Shown here: piece after piece, positions 25,901 to 40,400 of the stretch
Numbering within the stretch: the stretch's first letter is position 1
Layout: every line of letters begins with the position of its first letter
Assembly: GCF_949628265.1 (NCBI RefSeq)
Contig: NC_088789.1
Coordinates: 7,370,886-7,434,885, forward strand
DNA from: Cloeon dipterum
Taxonomy: Eukaryota; Arthropoda; Insecta; Ephemeroptera; Baetidae
DNA: 64,000 bases
Direction of reading: 5' to 3'
Program-made: the position numbers and the translations under genes
The notes under the pieces: generated by a model
The model's database searches: none
Told to the model about the DNA's origin: nothing
Seen by the model: only the letters and a program-made list of their open reading frames with translations

Positions 25901-28900
25901 AAAGCAATCCAGCTGTGCACATAGCGTCCTTTCCTGGAAAATTTTTCATCTGCTGTAATTTTCATGGAAAAGTGAATGGGAGAAGAACAATAACGTATAT
26001 ACCGATTTCATCTTGGAAGGGTTGAAGCAAAAAGTTAACATAAAAACCGATGCGGAAAACAAAGCAGCTCAACTTTGATGGGATATCAACTTAAAATGAA
26101 ATGGAATTTGACAGCAAGCGCAATCACAGAATGCGGAAACATGGAACAAGAGCGCGAGCGTTGAGTCGCAAATTGGTCCATTGTGCTGGTGGCGAGGGCG
26201 ACGGTGACGGTGGCGAGGGCGACGGTGACGGTGGCGGTGGCTAGGTTGGTGCGCGCCGTGAATCAAAATCGTGCTCGTGTAATTGAATCATGCCTGCGAG
26301 TTCCAGCCACCGTTCCTTGCATAGGCACGCCGGCGAGCACAAATTTATCACGGTGGCGCTGCCGATAACTGGCCTATTCCACCAGTTAACCCTTTAATTA
26401 TGGGATGAAAGCGAATTTACTAGGCCGCTATACAGACGCTGCAGGGTTTTTATTGTCCATCCGAGTGTCGTCAGAGACGGGATGATCGCGTGGCCTGTTT
26501 TCCAGCAGCAAATTTGGCACAGTCCGCGGCCGGTTGTAAAGCTGACTAAGAGAAAGAGGCGTCTGTCGGAAGCAAGTTTGCGGCACAAATTGTTAGTTTG
26601 GGAAAAGTGTGTCGGAAAAAGCAAACAGCCGCAAAGAGACCTTGTCAGCATCGATCGGCAACTCAAGGAGCAAAGTTTGCGCTTTTCTAATTGGATGTTT
26701 GCAGATTGGTCCCGGGAAATGGAGCACATTTTGTTCTCACCATGAGAAGTATAATTCAATAACGGACTTATTACGAAGAGCATGATTACCAGCCTATTCA
26801 TCTTAAAAAATTAATCACATATAACAACGAGAAATGCATTTAGGGAGAAGCAACGAGTTTTGCTGGTCTAATTTGCAAATTACCCCACAATTTGGAAGCG
26901 CGCACCTAATAACTAGTGTGCTAAAATTAGACAGTATTATATACTCTCACAAATTCACATGTTGGGGTAACGTGACTGAAATTACTTTGGCAGAGGTGGA
27001 GATGAGAAGGGTCCATAAAAAGTTTCCAGACAAGCAGCACGATTGAGGCCAAAAAATCGTTTGTAACTCAGGGTTTTGCACGCCAAGGACAAAATGTGCA
27101 GATAGGTGTCTTGCAATCTTATAAAAATTTGGTTTACAGGTTGCATTGGTCTAACGTCTATCGCTCGAGACACATGTCCATGATGTATTACGCTGAACAA
27201 TTTTTGTCAAACTCGAGAGAAGAGTGAAAATTGTTCTCAGTTGAAATCAACTGCGGCGTCTTTGAACTGTAGCACTGAAAAGAAGCTTTCGAGTGCAAAT
27301 AACTAGAGCTGCTGTGCGTGTGTAATTACATATCGTGCAGGTCGATCGATAGGTGGAATATACATATGAGAGTAAATACATAAAAAAAGGTTTGCGGATG
27401 AGTGAACGAGGGATTCGAGGCCGACGCGCTGTCTCAATCGATTCGGGGGCTGTTTCGTCGAATGCGATGTGATGGGTCGACCCGTGCGAGCGATCAACGG
27501 GCCACATTATTTCAAGGGCTGCTTGCCGGAAATTGAAATTTCGTGCAAGACTTCGAAATAGTTAAACGTTTGTAAGATTGAATCACTCAGAACCTGGCTC
27601 CTGCTGCGCTGAGCTTAATCGATTTTGCAAAGTTTCTAGAGCGTGATGGCAAAGCATCGCAAGTTTCGTGTTTGCGGGGGACTTTGAAATTGTGTCCAAA
27701 TTAGGAAAGTTACGAAACCAGATCGGGATTAGCTAATTTATAAACGCTCTTATAAGATCCGCTTTTTATCCGTGCCTGAGGATTCGTGCTGATGATTCTG
27801 CCGAATTCCCTTTTTTTGTAAGCAAATCGAATTTCAACAATGCCACTCACTGTGTGTGGTCTTATTCTCCACTCTCGCCGAAAAGGGTAAAGGGTCTCGT
27901 GGCGGGTCGTCGTCGTGTGCGTCGGCCGCTCTGACGAGAACAGCCTTTCCCTTTTCCAATCTATTATGTGTGCACGTACGATTCCCGTCGTCTGACTGTT
28001 GGGGACGAACTACTGGATAAATTGATTAGAGAAGCTGTGCGTAGCAGAATGAGTCTCTGCGTGCCAAGATCGCATGTATTATGTCTAACATTGTTCCTTC
28101 CGCGTAAATAAATGAACGACTCAGTTGCTTCGCAGCAGGAAGAGTGCCAAAACATAATGAAAAAATGCGGATTTTCTTGCTCAACACAGAGCACATCATT
28201 AAATTGTGCCTAAAATTTATTGCACTTGCTCTGTTACGCTTAAAACTACATTCCTTCGCGAGATATATTTTCGTTCCTCGATTAATCTGAACCAGAGATT
28301 CTTGAGTTTGCGTGATCTGGTAAAAAATTTAAACACCAGGTATCCTCTTCGTTAATTATTCAGCCAGCCAAATTGCTTGAGCCAGCAGGTGATTTGCCAG
28401 TGTGCCCAACAACTGATGAGCCGAAATCTCGCGATTGCAGTCTGAAAAATTCAACGCACCTCTCAGGAACAACGAAGCCCGAGTAGCTGAATTATTAAAA
28501 GAAAACGGCGTACTTTCGTAGCCGTAACCCATTTAAGGCGGGCGCTCCCCAAAGCCGTGTTACACGCAAGCAAACATCAAGGCTTGGGAATTCATCTCGG
28601 GCAAACAAAACTCGGCAGGCGCTTTGCATCTGCTGCTCGGCGAATCAAATGAAAAATATCATTTCTCTGTGCGAGCTAGGCATTTATTTTTCAGCACGCT
28701 GCTGCCGTTCTTTGGGAGAAATTGCCGCCGCTGCTGCTGCGGCACTTTCGTCCGCAGAAGGACCTTTTGATATTCACACGACCGCGCTACGCTCAAGCCC
28801 GGAATTACAGGATCCTCCCTCCCTGCCCACCGAATGAAATCTTGCGAAAATTTTCTCCGCCCGATGAATCGATGCGGTGGAATTGCATGCTCGAGGGGCT

Positions 28901-31900
28901 GAAAATTTATGAATGGAGCTGGACCTGCTGAAAGGCGGAGAGCATGGTAATTGAATCGCATTCTGATTGTTGAGTAACTCGACTTTCCGCAAATTGATTA
29001 TGCGGCATTCAATGCCTAACGGCCGGCCTCGAGGAATCATGTGACTGTGTGGCTGACAAGAGTGCAGGCACAGTACTCGAGGACTTGCGAATGTTCAACA
29101 GAACAGACCATTATGCAACCTGCACGTCGGTTGTTGCTAAGGGTGCTCGCGAGGGGTAGGAACGTTTTTTACTCGTGGAAGAGTTATTTTAGCGACGTGC
29201 TGCCAACATTTCCACCGCATGCCATAAAATTGAGCAGATATTATGAAATATGCAGCTCGTGCAGCGAGGAATTTGGATGAATCGCTCGTTTGAAAATATA
29301 TACGCGAAAATTATTTTGGTCTGTATCGAACCTAGCGTTTTTGCTGTTGGAAACTCATTCTTGAATAATTCACGGCCCTGAATATTCATGTTTTCTTCAT
29401 GCATAATGCACAATTTTAATATTTTAATAGTCATTGCAACGCAGAAAACCACATAAAGTGTCACTTTTCAACATTGACAGCTGTTTGCATAATATTCCAT
29501 CCTCGGTGTTCAGCTCGTCACGTGAAAGCGTTGGAAATGCCACCTACATTGTTTCCTCAACGGACGAAGAAAAAGCCGCGTGCATTCGTCAAGCCCTGTT
29601 TGACACCGAAGCAAATAATGAGGCCGTCTGAAATTAATCAGCGGCTCGAGAGGCGTCTGTGCGCGCGTTATGAATCTCTGTGACAGCCAGATATGCATCA
29701 GTTCAAAAGGTCGGGTAATTTAAATTGGTGCAATAAATCAAAGCTCTGCCCGACAGTTTTGATCCCCTCATCATTTTGCATCAAGCTGAATGGACAATTT
29801 GTGAAAAATGATGCGGAGTACGAGATTTTGCACCAGTAAATTGGAATACATCCGACAGTCGGCTAGTTGATGAGCACAACACACAAACGGTGAACGGAAT
29901 GCTACTAGATTAGGTAACTCGATATACAGAGAGGAAACAAAAGAGTAGGGTAGAAAATAGAGTTATCAATCAGAAAGGGTACCAAGAAAGGTTGAATCGG
30001 ATTAACTGCCTTGCCTTTCCAGAATCGATTGGCTGCTCACGCATGAAACTCATTGACCTCTTAATCGAGGCGAAACGTCACTCAAACCACTCCGTGACTG
30101 CTTTTCCGACAGAGAGAAAATAATTTCCTGCGCTGCAAGCATATTATTTCAATATGAAAGGCATCTCTCTGCGTTCGCTTCCCAGCATGCAAATTCCACC
30201 AGCGTTCCCACCCAAGGGGCAAGAGGGCGTTTTGCAAACAAAAAACTCTCGATGTCAGCAGGGCACGCAATTAATCTCAATCTCAGCCCTAATGGGCCCG
30301 AGCGACTGTCACGCCGTCACACAAACACACACAGCCGGCAACTTTTAATTCAATTAGCCTTTGGCTTATGCGCGAGACTTGAGACAACTCGCTTAATCGC
30401 ATTGTTCGCCAGCAGAAAACGTATTTTCGCCTCACAGATGGAAAATTCGCTCGCTAATTAATCAAGCGAGGAGGTGATCTTGCACTTTTATGCGTCACTG
30501 GAGATAATAGTGAAAATGATGCGCTATCTCCATTACCGGGGATGTTAAACTAACCGATGTATTCATTTAATCATTTAAAATATACCCCTTTCAGATCAAA
30601 TGATGATTTTTAACATTTCTGTTAATGCTTTGAGATAAATGAACCCTCAATGGTACTATTCGACGGCATGGCGCGTTATTGAGATTTCCAACAATCTCTT
30701 TCTGCTATAAAACAGTATTGATTTTCAATCAAAAACATTTGCTGATGAGTTTTAGACATCATTTTCCCAAGGGACCATCTCGCGCTTTGTGGTAATTTTT
30801 TAGCAGCTCTGATGATCGATGTGGCCTTTAATTTGATCTGCCTCATTTGCATCTTTTCCAGTACGCAAGATCTTTCACAGAATCAGCTTTCATAAGCAAG
30901 TTTGTTAACCAAGAGTGGAAGCATTTTCGGTGGGCAATTAACTGCTTTTGGCCAAGCAAGCACCTTTTGAGAGGTGGTGACGCTCACCCCTTGCCATTGT
31001 TTGCCGTAACTGGGTGAGCAGCTGTCTAGTCGAGATCGAGAAACAAAGGCACCGATTTCTGAATGCACTAGGGAATAATCAGCATTTTTCCATAATCAGC
31101 ACGAGCGGCGCGAGAGGCTACACAGGAAAGTAGATCAATATTAGGCGGCTCCACTGTATTTATTTTGGGGGAAAAGTTGCGTGCTTACGATTAAAGGTCA
31201 AAGGTAGAAGTGGCAGTTCATATTTACATTTCATTATGCAAATGGATACCACGAATATTACCGGGGTTATCGCCTAAATTACGGGTTTAGATCAAACGAA
31301 GTAGCCACCATTTCCTCTCCTCGCGCTTCTCTGTATCAATAACTGAATTAATTCATTGGAGTCGAATGAAATTGCGTAAATCTTCATTTTTCCACCCGTG
31401 CTCAAGAAACCTTGCCACTGTTTTATGTAATTAAATCAGTCAGCCGCTTCTCAAGCGTTTTGTAAATTCCACAAATAGATCGACCTTGATTTCCGACTAA
31501 GTTTTCAAATAAACGGCTCCGTATAATTGATGCCGTTTGTGCAGTGTCCGGAACAACTGAACAAACACTACGTACGAGAATACCCAATGCAACACCGACG
31601 CAAATCATATCCCCTTTGGCAGCGTCAATTTGAATACAAGAGCAGTGGAACGCAATCATTGGTGTATCAATAAATCGTCAATCTGCTCTCCACTGGAACT
31701 GGAGGCCCAGGTGTCCGCTATGGATATCGATTCAATGGTCGTGAGTGCATTGTCGTGCATGCAAGGCGGGCTTTAGACTCATTTGCTAGACCTTTAGTCG
31801 TGCAAGCCAATTAGGTGCAAAGGAAGTGTCAAGGTGAATGTTACAAGAGGTGTTGATAAAATTGTCATGTAAGAGCAGCGATATTACACCACTTCTTGCT

Positions 31901-34693
31901 CGTCTCTTTGCGGTAACGGTTCTGTCACATATTACCAGTAAAGCTTTATCCGCAGGGAATGAATCGGATGCTTCTTTTTGAGGGAACAATTAAGAAAGTA
32001 ATAAAAAATTAGCTTCATTTCCCGGCAATAAGATGAAGAAAAACCGGGTTTGAAGCCGGCAGCGCTACGATTTTGGACTGGATGCATTACACCGGTCGGA
32101 CGCCTTTTACCAGAGATACAAATAACACGGCACGAGAAAGTGAGGTGGTCCATTCAGGTAATAGCTGACGATGATGGCCAAACCAGCCGCGCTTACATCA
32201 GCACAAACTGCAGGCCTCAGCCTGGCATTTGAGCGTGTGTGTGTGCGCACCTAGCTAGTGTTTATTTATTTATTAGCCAGAGGCCATGTCTTGATTCTTG
32301 GCTCTGTGATTGGAGCTGAGCAAACGCGATCATTAATTTTGCATTGCACACCAGCACAGCTGCGAGCTTTGATCTCTCGACTGACTAACCACACGGCAAA
32401 AACACGCCGCTAATCGGAAATTTCTGTCGGCTATATTTTAGCTTTGATGAAAATACCGCTATGCAAATTTTCGTCTGCGAAGGACGAATGAACTGTCATA
32501 AATTAAAGGAGAGAAAAAACTGCTTAGTTTTAACAGCAAATCACTTAGGAAGCATACATCCCAGATGTAATATATTTTGTATAATGCGGGCGTTCACAGT
32601 TTTGGGTCCTATTTTATTTTTCTGCCATGCACCGCAAAAACGCAAACTTTTATTATGGGTTTTATGGCAGGAAATTGAGACTAATTGAGATAATTGAAAG
32701 CAAGGTAAAGTATATATATATAGGGTATTGTTTGACCAGGAAGTGAGTTCACTGCCACAAATACAGATATAACAAATGAACTTTAATTCATTAGATGAAA
32801 TGGTCTTTTTCTATTTGCTCATCAGTGCGAAAAAATCATAGAGCACAATGCCAACTGCTCTGGACAGGCTGGTAACTGTCAAGCTCTGCAGTATAAATAA
32901 ATGTGATTTTGCCAAAGCAAAGTTTTACCCGGTCAAAGAGCCCATTAATTACTCAGCGGCTTCGAAGAGAGACGATGCGGTCTAAAGGCGTCGACTCTGC
33001 GTCGGCCCTGGCCACGGTGGCGAGTAATTGGAAGCGTAATTTCGCGACCGACCCTGCTGATTTGGTTTCATTGGGTGCTGTTTATTAATCCGCGTCGGCG
33101 AGCAGCCCTCCCGCACTGCGAGTCGAGTAAACAAAAGGCAGCAGCAGCATACGACGCTGTGTACATATCGATTGCGCCGCGGCACACTGTATTTTTAAAT
33201 AGGAGACGAGGGGTGGTCGTGCAGGGAAGCCTCACACGCTCGCAGAAAGTAATAATAAAAAATGTTGCGAAAATTAACGGGGCTGCACGTGTGGTTTTAG
33301 CGATTTATTGGCGTGCGCAGATCTTTTTTCGCGATGTCTGCTACTATTAAGCACCCTGAAGCCAAACGGCGAATAAATTTCCCGAGTGCTTTCCCGCGTA
33401 GCGGTTCATTTGTGCGAATGGGAAAAGGTCGGCATGAAAGCGGCATTACGTGCTCTTGCAATTCAAAGGGAAGCTGGTCGCAAACATCGGCCAGCTAATT
33501 TAGTGTGCAATTTTCCAGCAAACGTTATTTTTGCTTTTGCGAGGAGAAATCGCCTCAAGGCACTCTAGCCATTTGGGTTAGCATTGTATTTCTTTGTTCT
33601 TTTTAAATATAGAAATGAAAGAGAGTACAAACAATTTTATAATGCATTTTGAGTGATGAAAAAAAGTGTTAGTGTTTTTAAACAAAAACAAGTAAGTGTT
33701 TAAAATTCTTGGATAAATATGAATAATTTAAGTTGTTCATTTATTTATGAGTTTTAAAGGCCTTAATTGAGGAAATATTTCTGAGCCTCTTTACTAGAAT
33801 CTATTTTAATTCGCGAAAATTGGATATGTTTGTGAATTTAGTCGTTAAATATCAACTGAGGATAGTTTAATTTTTATGCAGGGACAAAAGGGTGAGGACA
33901 TATATGTATATGCTATATGAATCGAGGTCTGTATTTTCCACTTCTGCTGGGTTTTCTCAAATTCATGTTTCATTTTAAGCTGAATCTAAGACTTCTTCCT
34001 CTTTGCATTTTTAAAAGTTAGTTTGTTCTCAAGAATGCTATGGTAATGCACATTCACTCTGCTCTCTTTACTGGATACCACCATCGTGAATCCGGCATCT
34101 TCCTTTGAATTCCGCTAAAAAAACTGCGCCGGCAATGGGATAAAAATTCACGACCTCACATATACGACTTTTTCAGAACTTGCTTTGTGCCCGCCTCGAC
34201 GGATGATAAACGCTTTCTTTCGGGCCAGCGCATGGCGCGCATGGAAACTCGCCATCAGAGGTACCATATTTCATTATTATAACCCTGCAGATATCCCTTT
34301 TATACGAGCCACGTTCGAATAAAAGAGCCGAAGCGTCAGCAGTGAATCAAATTATTCATAGATATCGCCAATATGCTAAAATTGGCGTTTTTTTTTAAAG
34401 TTGCGCAGAATTCAAATTTGATCGAAGGAAAACCTCATACTTTATGTTTGCCCGCAGAGCCTTTCCTCCATGATCACCGAAGGCGGAAAATTCAATTGCT
34501 TTTCTAGTTCGGCACCAAAGAAACAATTTTCCACGTCAAAGCGTTGCTAACGCTCGAAAAGGCCGAGAACGACTCAATATTGCAGGCCCTCCTTACTTAG
34601 TTAGGCGTTCATTTCGCACTCGAGGCGAAATCTCGGAGGTGAATATTGCATTATTTGCCACTGCTCTCTCAGGAGGCATCAGCAAAGAGAGAT

Positions 34694-34743
<50 letters not shown>

Positions 34744-37328
34744 GGCCTCAAGATCGAGCGGTGTTTCTCGCGAGCAACGATAAGAGCACAAAGAAAGGAT
34801 TGAGGCATGAAGCAGCGTAATGTTGAATAATAGAATAATCGATTGCTTCTAGCCACTGCACACGCACAGCTGCGCTTGGTGGCGACAAAACAACAACTTT
34901 TCTTATGTAATTCGGCCCCGAGGGAGGAAAAATCACGGATCGGAACGCCACAGCTGGGAAAATCGGGCTGGGTATTGTTATTATTTCAAGATCTGACGTC
35001 AATAACCAAGACAAAGAAATGCGGCGTGCATACGCGAGAAATCTGCCAGCCTCTTTTACCTTTCCGGCTTGATGCAATTTTCAGACCAAAGAAGAAATCC
35101 GTGGAAACTGAAAAATGACCGGCCATGGGCTGGGATTTCTGCTGCGGAGAGAAAAAATGCTTAGCCAGATTGCTCTGCGCGAGAAATGAATCCCCTCGTG
35201 ATCCAGAAGACTGAGAGGATGAAAGAGTCTGTTTCGTGATTTCGCATGGGAACAATCGATCCTTGAATGATGTGCAAAAGAGATGAGTACTCTCTTCAAA
35301 GAGCTTGCCGTATTGTGGAAAGAGATATTTATGCACATTTTTCCTTCAACGTTTTGTTTCGAAAACTCCCTGTTACAATCGATTTTTATAAGGAACGCTA
35401 TAAAAATGGACATCTATTTATTATCACTTAAGGGTACCGACAATCCCAGAGTTCCGACACGTCTCTCTTTTCAGTTTGGCAAAGAATGGCGGAGCTCAAT
35501 ACCAATAAAATTTTATCGCGGAGAGTGCGAGCGCTTACCTCTCGATTTTGTCCATGGTGATGGGGTGGTGGAGAATGGTCTGCTGCTCTGCCATTTCTAT
35601 GACGCATTGCGACCCCAGTTCCAGTTCTGCAAGCAAACAAAAGCGTTCATGATTATTTCCATTTCTCGCTGGCAGTCGGATTCGTGCCGTACAACGCAGA
35701 CATGACCAGAATCGGTGAGACGGAAACCGATTCCGAGTAGATGTATTTTTAACAAACAAGAGACGAAGCGACAATTCCTTGGAAGCGATATCCAGGGCAA
35801 ACAGATAATTTGCATGGGCATTTCTGGGCTGGAAATTTATTCATAGACGCACAATGGGGGTTTTGGCATGTGGATGCACATATTTATTTATTTGCCGCGT
35901 TTGTTTTGGTGCCGCTGTGAGGGTTGCGAGTCATAAAATTCTCGTTCGGCGGCGCTATCGAGGGATTCGCCGTCCTTTCTGGGTCATGGTGTTGCAAATA
36001 TAATATAAAAAATGGCGCGCGAGACAAACTGCTTTTATGCCAGTCGCGGCTAGTTGGACGGACGAGCAAAGTTCGCCGAGGACAATGTGAATTTTTCATT
36101 GGGCTGCAGTTTGTGAAGGAGAGCTAGCTTGTGCCCTCCTTTGTCTTGTGTCTATCGTTGCTAAATCGCGTTTAATTATTCAGCAGGCCGTAATGAAAGG
36201 ACCCATTGCGGAAAATTGCTCTTTGCAAGTTACACTGATTATGGCAATTGTGAATTCGCCTCAGTGACAGCGCTAGTTGGAACGTAATTTCAGGATTTAA
36301 AGCAAGCGGAGAAGCGCGCCTACAGTACAAAACACTGGGGTTTCATTTTGAGTGTGGAACGAACCGAGTTACCCGAGAGCGGAAATTAAAACTTGTCTTT
36401 GCTTTGCCGCTGGTTCTCCTTCGCGTAGATTAAAGATATTTCTCAGCAGCAAAGTAGGATTCCACCCAACTTAAAAGTTTTTCCCCACGGAAAAGAAAGT
36501 TTTAGCAACATGGTGAAGGATTAGAAACCTTGAGAAACAAATTAAAAAGAGTGGTGAAAATCTTAGTAAATCAACAAATTCCATAAAATCAGTATTATTA
36601 TTATTTATTTGCCGGCCTTCTCTGATACTGAAATGATTGCATGATCCACTCGCGCGAGCCTAGTTATGCAACCCGCGCGTCTGGCGTGACGAGAATTTGC
36701 GTATCCTTGACGCCACTCAACTTTTTCTCTATTTCGCTTTCAATGTGCTTAAATTCTCCGACACGTTTAGCTGCATTGACAGGTAGACCGTGCAGACCAA
36801 AATAGGTTGATCCCATTTGAATCCCACGCAAACAGCAGCATGAACGTCACACACTGACGTGAGTGAGGCAAGAAGTAATGATCGACCAGCGGGAACTGAA
36901 AACGGTTAAACACACTCAATCGATGGCAGTTCAATCTACGTATACAAAGAAGCAATCTGGTTAGCAAAGACACGCGAGCTGTTTTCGAATGAAGAGACGC
37001 GTTTCGCTTTCCTTCGCCGATTTATGAAGATTTATAATGGAGTTTGTTTGGAATTCGTGGCCGAGCAATTATCTTGATTGGAAAGAGTGCGGTTGACGAA
37101 TGACTTTCGCGCATTCTGCGGTCGGCGCCGTGCGCCACCGAATAATGGGCCTGCCAAGAGAGTCGTTCAGCAACGCTAATTCTCAGTCCCAAAGCACAAA
37201 GGGTAAACACACGAGCACATAGTAAATCATTTTGTAGCGGAAATTTACAGGCCCTTTGAAGGTGAAACTCTAAAGACGTTATTAAAGTACCCCAAGGAAT
37301 CTTGGATCTTGGGGGCTTTGTAAAGTGC

Positions 37329-37419
<91 letters not shown>

Positions 37420-40400
37420 TTTTGAAATTGGGCTTTAGATGTTTTAATCCCTTTACGCGTTACATAAATAATCCTTGAAGGTATTAAAATTGAAATCACA
37501 TGAAGCAATATTTACTGAGGAGAAAAAAACCATTAACTATATTTGCAAGGTTTGAGCGGCAAAAAAATCGATTTCCCAGCTTTTCATATCCAGACAATGA
37601 AGCAATCGCGGAAAAAAGCATTAACTAACTACTGCATTCATCCTAGGCACTAAAAATAATCACCGATGAAGCAGCAGCAGCGAACGGGTGCGCTTTGACG
37701 TGCTGCTCTCATCTGCATCAAAAGAAAAATCCACTGCAGCTGCACTCGCCTGTTATTATTATTATCCGGAATCTGTGTAGTCGGCATCACAATGCAGCTT
37801 TCATGAGTTCCTTTCATCTTTAAAGCGCCGCGTCAGATTGAACGCACGCAGAAAGAAATTTTGTTATCAGTTGCAGCGTTGGGCATGGAATTTCAATTAG
37901 ATCATTAATTTGGCACCGCGGCGGCGAGGGTGCGAGACGTCGAACAGGTGTTCCATGTGGACCGATTAACCGGGCAAATTAGCATGTTTAACGCCGAGCC
38001 AGTCTTCGTAGAGTGGCGGGCGATTCGGTTTCTCGCAAGGCAACGACAAAGTGGCACACGCCACCTCAGAATCATGCAACTGTTGCCGGCTTTCGATTCA
38101 AGTACGAATTAGTACAGTATGTGATCGCACGTCATAACATTTTTGTTCTGCACGGCCCTGACCCTCAAAGCTGTTACGAGAATCACGTCTCGTGATGAGC
38201 TTGACGCCGCGTGATGCAGGAAAATTGGTCTCCCACTTGACGGCTCTGTTGGAGCGCGGGGGTGTTAATAATTAATGGATCAAACTCACTTCCTGCCCAG
38301 GAAAAATACTAGTCATACTAGTGGAGTCTGAAAGATGTGGATAAATGGAGCGAGTGCACTTGGACGAGCTGTGAAATGTTTGTGCACAGTTTCATCGCAC
38401 GGGAGTGCAAGTCACGCCACGTCTTTGCTTTATAATGTACCCATGCTGGCAGCAAACATGAACGAAGTAATAAACGATGGAGAAATTGGGTCTCTTTCAC
38501 TCAATGATGCGCCATCGAGTTGAAAATTTAGCTGGTTCAATCTCAACTAAAGGTGCCGAAAGCTTATCGGCGACACATGCGATTGCGAAAGTTTTATACG
38601 ATTGTCCCCATAAAATAAGACGTTTTTGCAGCCATTTGAGAATAGTGATTTAATGGGGGCGGCCAGAGTAGCGTGTTCACTCTTCCAGCAATTTGCTCCT
38701 TGTTGGAAAAAAGCTTGAGACACACGGTGTAAGAAAAAGTTGTTGTCACACATCTCGCGAAGAATGTGCGCTGGAGAAAGGTGAAAATAATTTCGAATTT
38801 CCCAGTGGAGGCCGTGATGGAAGTGAGCGAGCAGTCGGCGAGCGCGCATCACGCTGGATTGAATTTCAAGCCTGTCTGGCGGCTTGGATGAGAATCAAAG
38901 GGTTGCGTATTTGATCGATAAAAGTCACACAAAGCGGTGTGTGTACATAAGTGTGTTGGTTTAAAAGTCATGCTGAGTGACACGTTAGTCGAGGGAAATG
39001 CAAGAAAGTAGCAGGCGTTAAGTGCCAGTCAGTCCTGTTGCTGCAAAGCTAAAAAAATGCCGCAAATCAAGACTAAAAGATTCCCACTACAAAATTTTGC
39101 AAACGAGCTCATCATGGATACAGCCAGGATAAATGACATTGGAATATTTTTTCCAACTAAAATTAGCACTGCGTCACTAAAAAAATATTCACTGACGCAG
39201 AGTGTATTTTAGCACATCTAAAAGTAACCATAAATTCAGCCTGAGCTCAATTCTACAAAAAATAACAATATTAATAAGATATTTCCCTTACTTAGAAGTT
39301 AAAAAATACATTAGTATCGGTTGCAAGCTTCTGGAACATGAAACGATGTAATTATATTAATTTTAAAACTCGCAATTCTTTAGAAACAAAACTCGAGAGT
39401 AAATTTGTTTTCATTTGAAGCTCTCAATTAAAATTTTAATTCTATAATTACGTTCAACCCTTGCTGCGATTTCCTTCACTAACACGGCTAACAAAATAAT
39501 GTGGAACTTCATAATTCTCAGCCGCAACAAAGTGCGTACTAATTAACCGCCTTGAATCCGGTGCTTGTTTGCACTAAAAGTCGGCGTTTTGAAATTGATA
39601 AATACACGCCACAGCAGCTAATTACGCCGAGGTGAACCATCGCGTGTAATTTATTCAGCCGCATCGTTGACGATCCGGTGCGAAATGCGAGTTCAAGTGG
39701 GGACAAGGGTGCGGGCGCAGCAAAATAATGCAGATAGACCCCTTTTCACGGGGCTCGTTTCGCACATGAATTATTTACCAGAAAGCACTCCTCTCTGAAA
39801 CGCGTTTGGATGGAAAAAATGTAGAGGAACAAGCTGCTGAGCAAATACGGAAATCTGACAGCTAGAAAATTAATGCGAAGCGCTAGAGCGGTTGCCACTA
39901 ATTAAAAAGCGGCTTTTGCGGACGAAAAATATTTCGCGAGGGGTGAAAATGAATTTCCCTCTCATATTTGCTGACATCCGCTGCTTGCAGAGGATTTCTG
40001 TTTTATTACTCAGTTCTTATTAACTGTTGATGGCCCAAAAACTTAATTATTTTTACTTCTCGCAAAAAAAAATCGCTTTAGTCTGCATGATCAGGTTTGA
40101 GTATTTGAAAGAAACTATGGAATTGTGCTCTTGATAATGATTTTATGATTTTTTTCTGCGAAAGTTATTAGTGGTTGTAGCTTTCAACAATAATGGTGCA
40201 ATTGAATGCGAACCCACAAAAAATAGCAGTTTCTAAAGAGAAATGGCCATCAGAACGCGATAAAAAGCGAGACAGCAGACAAACAGAGCACAGCACGCCA
40301 TGACACGAGGATCGCAAACAAATTGGTGATAGAGACTGCCCCAATTTCACAAGCGCGCATTTACACAATGCGAGTTAAAAGGGTTAAATTTCTACAAATT

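Larger units (their letters stand above)
19356..35538 (-). other. Kinesin-73 intron 2 (16.2 kb)
   Basis: This very long intron splits the motor-domain coding sequence. Only short, unconvincing open frames are found on both strands, and I see no nested gene, tRNA or intact transposon. By eye it is less AT-rich than the introns of neighbouring genes. It contains a 21-bp tandem repeat near 26189-26242 and a (GA)22 tract at 34699-34742. Such introns commonly carry enhancers; that is inference here. Confidence 0.6.
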
